Part shown: positions 1-4,538 of the stretch, piece by piece
How the letters are laid out: each line of letters starts with the position of its first letter
Position numbering within the stretch: the stretch's first letter is position 1
NCBI GenBank assembly: GCA_016186855.1
Contig: JACPKT010000114.1
Span: 1 to 8,540, forward strand
Reading direction: 5' to 3'
Length of the DNA stretch: 8,540 nucleotides
DNA from: Candidatus Iainarchaeum sp.
GTDB taxonomy: Archaea > Iainarchaeota > Iainarchaeia > Iainarchaeales > GW2011-AR10
Notes under the pieces: generated by a model
Seen by the model: only the letters and a program-made list of their open reading frames with translations
Databases searched by the model: none
Told to the model about the DNA's origin: nothing
Translations under genes and position numbers: made by a program

Positions 1-1226
1 TCCTTGCGGGCGCAGTGAAAAGTGGCTGTGCGTTCCACAATGCAGGGCTTGTTTCGGCTCAGCGGGAAACAGTTGAAGACCTTTTCAGAGAGCGCGTCCT
101 AAAAATTGTGTGCGCCACTTCTACATTGGGGGCTGGAATTAATATGCCTGCTTACAGAGTAGTTATTCCAACCCTTTATCGGTTCAGCGGAAACAAAAGT
201 CAGAGGATTCCAGTGAGAGAATATAAGCAGCTCTGTGGCAGGGCCGGGAGGCCGCGTTTTGATTCTGAAGGGCAGTCAATTCTGTTTGCCAGTTCTTCCA
301 TGGAGGCAGTTGAATTGTTTGAAACTTATGTTGACGGGGAAATTGAGGGAATTTATTCAAAGCTTGGAATAGAGCCTGTGCTACGCACGCACCTGCTTTC
401 AGCAATTGCCACAAATTTTGTCTTTGACCTTGCGTCAATGGAAGAGTTTTTTTCCAAAACGTTTTATGCTCACCAGTTTAGGGATTTGAAAGAGCTTTTC
501 AGAAAGCTTTCAGGCACTTTGAAAGAATTGCAGGAAATGGGTTTTGTAAAAAGCACTGGCAAAAAAATTTTTGCGACCCCTTTGGGAATGCGGGTGAGCG
601 AGCTTTTTTTGGACCCTGTTTCAGCAGACAAAATCATCAACGGACTGAAAAAAAACCGTTTTTTTGAGCTTGCGTATTTGTACTTGCTTGCGGACACTGG
701 AGAGTTTTCACCGCGTTTTACTGTTCCAAAAAAGCGCGAAGCAGAAGTTTGGGAAAAACTGTCAGAGCAAAAAGAATTATTGCCCGTGAATGTTGAACAG
801 GAAATGTTTTTTGACCATGCAATGCTTGAAAAATTCAATTCAGCACTGCTTTTAAGCGAGTGGTTAAACGAAACGCGGGAAGAAATAATTTTAAAAGAAT
901 TCAATACCGCTCCAGGCCTGCTTCGCTCAAAGCTTTTGATATGCGACTGGCTGTCTTATTGTGGCAGCGAACTTGCAGTCCTTTTAAACTTGAGCAGTCA
1001 TTCTGCAAGGCTGAATTTGTTGCGAAAGCGGTTAAAAAAAGGCGTGAAATCAGAGCTTGTTTTTTTGACAGAGCTTGCAGGAATTGGCCGCGTGCGCGCC
1101 CGCAGGCTATACAATGCAGGAATTCGGACAATTGCAGACGTGAAAAAAACGGATGTAGTGGATTTGCAAAAAATTCTCCCGCCACAGGTTGCAAAAAAAG
1201 TGATGGAGCAACTAAAACAGGCCTGA
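1..1226 (+). CDS. hel308: Hel308-type superfamily 2 DNA helicase, C-terminal part (5' end outside window)
   Basis: The frame is open to the left edge: codons 3-14 read LAGA and run directly into the GTG at 15, so that GTG is internal and the N-terminal RecA-like domain with the Walker motifs lies outside. Counting from 15, the second RecA domain shows AFHNAGL at residues 6-12, motif V (ATSTLGAGIN, 34-43) and motif VI (QLCGRAGRP, 72-80). A winged-helix region (about 110-190) and a helical ratchet-like region (about 200-345) follow. The C-terminus is a helix-hairpin-helix domain (about 355-400, core AGIGRVRARRLYNAG), the domain order of Hel308. Hel308 is a 3'-5' ATP-dependent helicase that unwinds lagging-strand structures at stalled forks. 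About 407 residues are visible of a usual 700 or so. Another Ski2-like helicase is possible, but the terminal HhH favours Hel308. The stop lies 14 bases from the convergent gene at 1241. Confidence 0.88.
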   Translation, partial: LAGAVKSGCAFHNAGLVSAQRETVEDLFRERVLKIVCATSTLGAGINMPAYRVVIPTLYRFSGNKSQRIPVREYKQLCGRAGRPRFDSEGQSILFASSSMEAVELFETYVDGEIEGIYSKLGIEPVLRTHLLSAIATNFVFDLASMEEFFSKTFYAHQFRDLKELFRKLSGTLKELQEMGFVKSTGKKIFATPLGMRVSELFLDPVSADKIINGLKKNRFFELAYLYLLADTGEFSPRFTVPKKREAEVWEKLSEQKELLPVNVEQEMFFDHAMLEKFNSALLLSEWLNETREEIILKEFNTAPGLLRSKLLICDWLSYCGSELAVLLNLSSHSARLNLLRKRLKKGVKSELVFLTELAGIGRVRARRLYNAGIRTIADVKKTDVVDLQKILPPQVAKKVMEQLKQA

Positions 1227-1240
1227 AAATTCCAGAGTTT

Positions 1241-1885
1241 TTAGCGCATTTGTGCCAGTTCTTTTAAGAGGCCTGCTTTCTGGTCTTCCAAATTTTTAAT
1301 CGCAGCATTTGTTTGAGCTTGCATATTTTTCAAATCAAAACCCAATTGTTGACCCAAGTCGATTAATTTTCTGATTTCGGTAACATATTCTGTTAAAGCC
1401 TCCAGCCTTTTATTGAATAGTGCTCTTCTCTCAGCCAAATTGAATTCATCTTTGGCTTCGGAAGCCCCTTTTGCAAATTGTTTCCTCTCTAATTCAATTT
1501 TTTGATTATTTGAAAGTTCCTGCATTAATGGAATTAAATTTGTTTTTTGAAAATCAAGGAGCGAAAACTTTCCTGCTTTGATGGCCGCATCAAGCACCTG
1601 CAAAACATTTTTTTCTTTAATGTGTCGTTGGAGTATACTATGCTCGTTTTCAATAAGAACCTCTGGAAATTCACGTGATTTAAGGCTTCTTAGGCGTTCT
1701 TGACTGCTTGTTATTCTTTTGGTCATTTCAACAATTGCTTGTTGAATGCTCAACCCTTCAAAAACAAGCATCCCGAGGACTCGTGAATGCGGTTTTCTCA
1801 AATCAACAGTTGGCGTCCCTCTTCTGCCTATGAGTTTCAACTTAACTCTTTGAACAAATTTTCTTAAACGCCCACTTTTTGCCAT
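1241..1885 (-). CDS. Hypothetical basic, helical coiled-coil-like protein
   Basis: I do not recognise this 214-residue protein. The first 35 residues are strongly basic (AKSGRLRKFVQRVKLKLIGR), suggesting contact with nucleic acid or an acidic surface. The rest is predicted helical. Residues about 120-210 are rich in Glu, Lys, Leu and Gln with heptad-like spacing, as in a coiled coil. No cysteine clusters, signal peptide, membrane segment or catalytic motif can be seen. The ATG at 1885 is supported by a TATA-like element 20-30 bases upstream, which would give a leaderless transcript; no clear Shine-Dalgarno precedes it. The gene starts 40 bases beyond the cdc6 stop on the same strand, so read-through from cdc6 is possible, and it converges on hel308. 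It is accepted as coding because it is a full uninterrupted frame with ordinary composition that fills the gap between two known genes. Confidence 0.7.
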   Translation of the reverse strand: MAKSGRLRKFVQRVKLKLIGRRGTPTVDLRKPHSRVLGMLVFEGLSIQQAIVEMTKRITSSQERLRSLKSREFPEVLIENEHSILQRHIKEKNVLQVLDAAIKAGKFSLLDFQKTNLIPLMQELSNNQKIELERKQFAKGASEAKDEFNLAERRALFNKRLEALTEYVTEIRKLIDLGQQLGFDLKNMQAQTNAAIKNLEDQKAGLLKELAQMR

Positions 1886-1903
1886 AATAGGTTATTTCAT
1901 TTG

Positions 1904-1915
1904 AATTTAATATTC
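1904..1915 (-). promoter_or_regulatory. Possible TATA box for the 214-residue hypothetical gene
   Basis: Read on the minus strand the element is AATATTAAATTC, preceded by a purine-rich GAAAGG stretch that could act as a BRE. Its centre lies about 24 bases before the ATG at 1885, the archaeal TATA-to-start distance, so transcription could begin at the start codon. AT-rich sequence makes chance matches likely. Confidence 0.33.
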
Positions 1916-1925
1916 CTTTCTGAAC

Positions 1926-3140
1926 TCATGCCATTTCGTCGACGATTTCTTTTTCTATCGCGTCCTTGATTTTTTTTGCGTCAAAGCCGAGCTTGATGAG
2001 CGTGCTTTGGCCTTTGAATCCTTTTCCGGAGTTTGTCGTGAAGATGAGGCCGTACATTTCGAGCTCGGAAACGTATTCGCGGTACCAGCGCGTGCTTACA
2101 GGGCCGTTTTTTGACTGGTTTGCAATGCTTTCGTATTCTTTGTAGACTTCGCCTGAAAAAAGAGTTCCTTCCTCGGTTTTTCCAGTGAGTGTTTTTATTC
2201 CTTGTTTTTGCAGTGAAAGATTTGAAATTGCCAAAAGCACCAGCTGTTGTTGTTCTGGAAGAGTGCTGATCATGTTCAGGATTATTTCTTCTTCTACCTT
2301 TTTTTTTGCGCGGCGCACTTCTTGGTCAGTTACGTGTTCAAGAGAGCGCTGGTCGGCTATTTCGCCTGCGCGAAGCAAGAGCATCAGTGCAGTTCTTGCG
2401 TCTCCGGATTCTTGGGCTGCAATTGCCGCCGAAAGGCTTATTGCTGACTCGTGAACCACGTTTTCTTTGAAAGCCTTTTTTGACCTTTGCAAAATTATTT
2501 CGCTCAATTCTTTTGCGTTATAGGGGGGGAAAACCATTTCGTGCTGGCAAAGGCTGCTTTTTGTCCGAGGCTCGAGGCGGTCTTTGAACACGAGGTTGTT
2601 GCTTATCCCGATTATTGAAACGCTCCCGTTGACTATTTCGTCATTTGCCCGGTTAAGAGAATAAATCAGGTCGTCAAGGTCTTTTATTTTGTCGACTTCG
2701 TCAAGCACGACTATTAGTTGTTTTTTTTTCCCGGCAAATTCGAGCACTTTTTCGTAGATGAAAGATGCTGAAAAGCCCAAAAAGTTTTCCTCTGGGAAAA
2801 AATCTTTCACAATCTTTATCAGGGCACGGTATTTGCTTGAATGATTCCTGCAATTAATGTATGTCACTTCTACAGGAATGTTTTTTGCACCAGCAAATTC
2901 TATTAGCTCTTGGGTTACTTTTTTTGTAACGCTTGTTTTGCCGGTGCCTGATTTTCCATAGATGAAAATGTTGTCTGCTTTTTTTCCCTTTATTGTTTGT
3001 GCAAGGATTGTGCTTATTTCTTCTATTTGTTTTTGCCTGAATGGAAGCTCTCTTGGGATAAAGTGCGGGGTCAGCATGTTTCTGTCTAAGAAAACGGTTT
3101 CTTTTGAGAATTCTTTTTCAAAAATACTTTCTGCAAGCAA
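1926..3140 (-). CDS. cdc6: Orc1/Cdc6 family replication initiator
   Basis: A 404-residue AAA+ ATPase of normal length for archaeal Orc1/Cdc6, which binds origin repeats and loads the MCM helicase. Visible motifs are the N-terminal lead-in (IPRELPFRQKQIEEI, about 28-42), Walker A GKSGTGKT (62-69), Walker B LIVVLDEVD (142-150), sensor 1 GISNN (178-182) and sensor 2 GDART (246-250). A C-terminal winged-helix domain (about 290-390) contains GPVSTRWYREYVSELEMYGL, the DNA-binding part. All ATPase residues appear intact. The start is uncertain: the frame is closed by a stop near 3177-3179 and contains no ATG before Met22, so TTG at 3140 is the best choice, with a weak GGGG stretch about 8 bases upstream. 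The gene diverges from sepF across a 200-bp spacer that may be an origin, as is common for cdc6 genes. No clear terminator follows the stop. Confidence 0.95.
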   Translation of the reverse strand: MLAESIFEKEFSKETVFLDRNMLTPHFIPRELPFRQKQIEEISTILAQTIKGKKADNIFIYGKSGTGKTSVTKKVTQELIEFAGAKNIPVEVTYINCRNHSSKYRALIKIVKDFFPEENFLGFSASFIYEKVLEFAGKKKQLIVVLDEVDKIKDLDDLIYSLNRANDEIVNGSVSIIGISNNLVFKDRLEPRTKSSLCQHEMVFPPYNAKELSEIILQRSKKAFKENVVHESAISLSAAIAAQESGDARTALMLLLRAGEIADQRSLEHVTDQEVRRAKKKVEEEIILNMISTLPEQQQLVLLAISNLSLQKQGIKTLTGKTEEGTLFSGEVYKEYESIANQSKNGPVSTRWYREYVSELEMYGLIFTTNSGKGFKGQSTLIKLGFDAKKIKDAIEKEIVDEMA

Positions 3141-3194
3141 AAAAACAACCCCGTAAATTGTAGTAAGGCATTTGTGTTAAAAGAAATTGGAGTT

Positions 3195-3215
3195 GTGGAA
3201 TAAAACTGCTTCCAC
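3195..3215. repeat. Inverted repeat GTGGAA-N9-TTCCAC
   Basis: Six-base perfect arms, GTGGAA (3195-3200) and TTCCAC (3210-3215), are separated by nine bases. The orientation and hexamer resemble halves of archaeal origin recognition boxes. It could equally be an operator for cdc6 or sepF. Confidence 0.5.
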
Positions 3216-3289
3216 TAATATTTTTTGCTTTTCATACCAGTGCTTTTATGTAGAGGTTTGGTTATTTTGGCGTGGAAAGTGCAACAAAT

Positions 3290-3300
3290 ATGTTTAAATT
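3290..3300 (+). promoter_or_regulatory. Possible TATA box for sepF
   Basis: The sequence ATGTTTAAATT lies about 60 bases before the GTG at 3355. It would place the transcript start near 3320 and give a leader of about 35 bases that includes the ribosome binding site. The match is to the general archaeal TATA pattern only. Confidence 0.33.
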
Positions 3301-3341
3301 GTAGTTGGAGTCATATTTCTATTTACAATTCACTTTTTTTT

Positions 3342-3350
3342 GGAGGGTGG
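3342..3350 (+). promoter_or_regulatory. Ribosome binding site deciding the sepF start
   Basis: GGAGGGTGG closely matches the archaeal Shine-Dalgarno consensus GGAGGTGA and is followed by four bases (TAAA) before GTG at 3355. A TTG in the same frame at 3340-3342 overlaps this site and is therefore an unlikely start. Confidence 0.75.
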
Positions 3351-3354
3351 TAAA

Positions 3355-3714
3355 GTGGCCTTTTTGGAAAAAATTGTTGGCAAAAAAGAAGAGTTAGACA
3401 TTGAAGAGTATTTGAACAACATTGATGTTGAGGAAGAATCCCTTTACGAGGATGCCGATGCATACGTAAAGCCGATATCGCTTAATTCTGAAGTGGAAAA
3501 AGATTTGGTCTTGGAGGAAGCAAAAGCAGGCAACATTATAATCCTAAACATTGCCGACCTGTCAAAAAGAAACTCCATTAAATTAAGGGAGTTGATAACT
3601 GACATCAAAACAGGCATTTCAGGAATTGACGGTGACATGGCAAGGCTTTCAAATGACCGCGTGCTGATAACCCCAAGCAGGGTAAAAATAGTCAAAAGAA
3701 AGGAGCCTGCATAA
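3355..3714 (+). CDS. sepF: SepF-like cell division protein
   Basis: A 119-residue protein from GTG 3355, chosen because a strong Shine-Dalgarno lies four bases upstream. It has the archaeal SepF plan. A short amphipathic N-terminal helix (MAFLEKIVGKKEE) could bind the membrane. An acidic linker (about residues 14-38) follows. The compact SepF domain (about 40-115) contains VKPISL, the GNIIILNIADLSKRN segment, and the C-terminal GDMARLSNDRVLITPSRVKI strand pattern. In archaea SepF tethers FtsZ to the membrane and recruits it to the division site. Its neighbours are the divergent cdc6 and, 41 bases downstream on the same strand, a small membrane-anchored protein that may be co-transcribed. Assignment rests on motif pattern and length, not on a search. 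Confidence 0.85.
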   Translation: MAFLEKIVGKKEELDIEEYLNNIDVEEESLYEDADAYVKPISLNSEVEKDLVLEEAKAGNIIILNIADLSKRNSIKLRELITDIKTGISGIDGDMARLSNDRVLITPSRVKIVKRKEPA

Positions 3715-3733
3715 AAACAGGCCTTTCCGTCAA

Positions 3734-3742
3734 TTTATAAAT
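3734..3742 (+). promoter_or_regulatory. Possible TATA box for the small membrane protein gene
   Basis: TTTATAAAT is a good archaeal TATA match. Its centre is about 26 bases before 3764, which would make a leaderless transcript beginning at the second in-frame ATG (3765) rather than at ATG 3756. The gene could still be read through from sepF. Confidence 0.4.
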
Positions 3743-3755
3743 TTTTATTTTAAAA

Positions 3756-3992
3756 ATGCGCGAAATGGTTTCAAAAAATTCCAAAAACTTTTTAGCACTG
3801 CTTTCTGAAACACTTAATGAACTAAAGCAACCGCAAGCATGGGTTGATTATTCCAAAAAAGCTTTTTTGGAAGTGGCTTTTCTTTTTAAAGCCGCCATGA
3901 AAAGTTTTTCGATAAAAAAAATTGATTTGCCGTTTGTTTTTTTGCTTTTGGCCATATTTTTTTTTCTTGCAGTTGTTTTGGGAATAATATAG
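3756..3992 (+). CDS. Small protein with a single C-terminal membrane anchor
   Basis: A 78-residue protein from ATG 3756, or 75 residues if it starts at ATG 3765 as the upstream TATA-like box would allow. Residues 1-55 are soluble, basic and helical (SKNSKNFLALLSETLNELKQ). The last 21 residues (LPFVFLLLAIFFFLAVVLGI and a final Ile) form one strong transmembrane helix at the very C-terminus, so the protein looks tail-anchored with its N-terminus in the cytoplasm. I recognise no family. Its place directly after sepF suggests, by context only, a link to the cell envelope or division. It is followed by a nine-T run at 3998-4006, a likely terminator. Confidence 0.65.
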   Translation: MREMVSKNSKNFLALLSETLNELKQPQAWVDYSKKAFLEVAFLFKAAMKSFSIKKIDLPFVFLLLAIFFFLAVVLGII

Positions 3993-3997
3993 CGGTG

Positions 3998-4006
3998 TTT
4001 TTTTTT
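3998..4006 (+). terminator. T-run terminator after the sepF/membrane protein pair
   Basis: Nine consecutive T residues begin six bases past the stop at 3992. Archaeal RNA polymerase commonly terminates at such T runs without a hairpin. Equally long T runs occur inside coding DNA here, so the call rests on position. Confidence 0.5.
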
Positions 4007-4043
4007 GAGTGATTTTGGGTTGTTGGCGAGTGAGCGCGAGTCA

Positions 4044-4062
4044 GTGCCACTGTTGGTGGCGC
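4044..4062. repeat. Hairpin A, copy 1
   Basis: GTGCCACT, loop GTT, GGTGGCGC. As RNA all eight positions can pair if two G-U wobbles are allowed. This is the most diverged copy, and no clean second hairpin follows it. Confidence 0.65.
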
Positions 4063-4098
4063 GAATTTACCAGTGAAGTTCGTGAAATTGCAACGCCA

Positions 4099-4117
4099 GT
4101 GCCAGCGTAGCTGGCAC
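4099..4117. repeat. Hairpin A, copy 2
   Basis: GTGCCAGC, loop GTA, GCTGGCAC: eight perfect base pairs. Compared with copy 3, the two pairs next to the loop differ on both arms and pairing is kept. Confidence 0.8.
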
Positions 4118-4125
4118 AAATTCGT

Positions 4126-4143
4126 CAACGCAATTTGGCGTTG
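4126..4143. repeat. Hairpin B, copy 2
   Basis: CAACGC, loop AATTTG, GCGTTG: six perfect base pairs, starting eight bases past hairpin A copy 2. The loop is identical to that of the hairpin at 4204-4221. Confidence 0.75.
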
Positions 4144-4176
4144 TTGTCAGAGGAATATGCCACAATTTCGAAGCCA

Positions 4177-4195
4177 GTGCCACTGAAAGTGGCAC
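4177..4195. repeat. Hairpin A, copy 3
   Basis: GTGCCACT, loop GAA, AGTGGCAC: eight perfect base pairs, in the same flanking context (GCCA before, AAATTCG after) as copy 2. Confidence 0.8.
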
Positions 4196-4203
4196 AAATT
4201 CGC

Positions 4204-4221
4204 CAGCGGAATTTGCCGCTG
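4204..4221. repeat. Hairpin B, copy 3
   Basis: CAGCGG, loop AATTTG, CCGCTG: six perfect base pairs, two of them changed on both arms relative to the copy at 4126-4143. It ends two bases beyond the DP2 stop codon, so it could also shape the 3' end of that transcript. Confidence 0.75.
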
Positions 4222-4223
4222 TG

Positions 4224-4538
4224 TTAAGCATATTCGAGCAGGCTTTTTTGCGATTTTTTTTCGTCTGTGAAAAGTGATTTCACTTCTTGTTCAATGAGGT
4301 CAATCCTTTGCCTTAAATAGTTGCTTAAACCGTATTTTGAGACAATTTTTTTTGCTATTTCGAGGTATTTTATTACCGAGCCGTGCGCTATTGTTAGGAT
4401 TATGTTTCCTTTTTTGCATTTGGTGCACTCGCCTTTTAGCGGGATTCTTCTGTATTTTGCATTGCATTTGGTGCATCGAAAGTTTTGCCTTGAAAAAGAG
4501 CGCGCGTTCCCGGTAATGTCAGGCAAAAAATGGGACAC
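4224..4538 (-). pseudogene. Detached C-terminal segment of polymerase D large subunit (out of frame)
   Basis: From about 4538 down to the TAA at 4224 the minus strand encodes 104 residues that are clearly the end of DP2. They begin VSHFLPDITGNARSF, continue with a zinc-ribbon-like pattern (FRCTKCNAKYRR, then GECTKCKK), and end with the KYLEIAKKIVSKYG and NYLRQRIDLIEQEVKSLF helices. This segment lies in a different frame from the upstream DP2 sequence, which stops at 4519. The open frame extends a little further upstream (to 4616), but that part is only the shifted reading of DP2 codons. No independent start or ribosome binding site is apparent, so it is unlikely to be translated alone. It is the 3' part of the same gene, separated by a deletion or sequence error near 4539. 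Confidence 0.85.

Larger units (their letters stand above)
3141..3354. other. Divergent AT-rich spacer between cdc6 and sepF; candidate replication origin
   Basis: Archaeal origins often lie directly upstream of cdc6, and origin recognition boxes contain a core resembling TTCCAGTGGAAA. This spacer has three core-like hexamers: GTGGAA at 3195-3200, TTCCAC at 3210-3215 (an inverted pair) and GTGGAAA at 3272-3278, in otherwise AT-rich DNA. No full-length origin box with a G-run is visible, so the origin role is inference. The right part (from about 3290) carries the sepF promoter and ribosome binding site. Confidence 0.35.
4040..4221. repeat. Cluster of repeated compound hairpins in a convergent spacer
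   Basis: This stretch holds no convincing gene. It contains three copies of a 29-30 base unit (4040-4068, 4095-4124, 4173-4202), roughly GCCAGTGCCA-loop-TGGCACAAATTCG. Each is centred on an eight-base-pair hairpin. The second and third copies are each followed by a second hairpin with the loop AATTTG. Arms differ between copies but stay complementary. Outer inverted repeats add to this: AAATTGC (4085-4091) with GCAATTT (4130-4136), and GAATATGC (4153-4160) with GCATATTC (4228-4235), the last arm lying in the end of the DP2 gene. It may be a structured RNA, a bidirectional terminator region or a REP-like palindromic repeat family. Similar copies would be expected elsewhere in the genome if it is the last. 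Confidence 0.8.

Noticed and set aside
15..17. GTG at 15 as the helicase start codon
   Set aside because: It lies in the middle of the second RecA domain, and the frame is open to the left edge.
470..904. Antisense open frame of 144 codons inside hel308
   Set aside because: It lies entirely opposite conserved Hel308 coding sequence and has the Ser/Phe-rich composition typical of the complement of Lys/Glu-rich genes.
3340..3342. TTG at 3340 as the sepF start codon
   Set aside because: It overlaps the Shine-Dalgarno sequence GGAGGGTGG that serves the GTG at 3355.
3886..4128. Antisense open frame of 80 codons across the hairpin region
   Set aside because: It overlaps the small membrane protein gene and the hairpin repeats, and its product has low-complexity, non-protein-like composition.
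4040..4202. CRISPR array
   Set aside because: There are only three copies of a diverged unit, with start-to-start distances of 55 and 78 bases; the spacer parts themselves contain repeated hairpins, and there are no cas genes.
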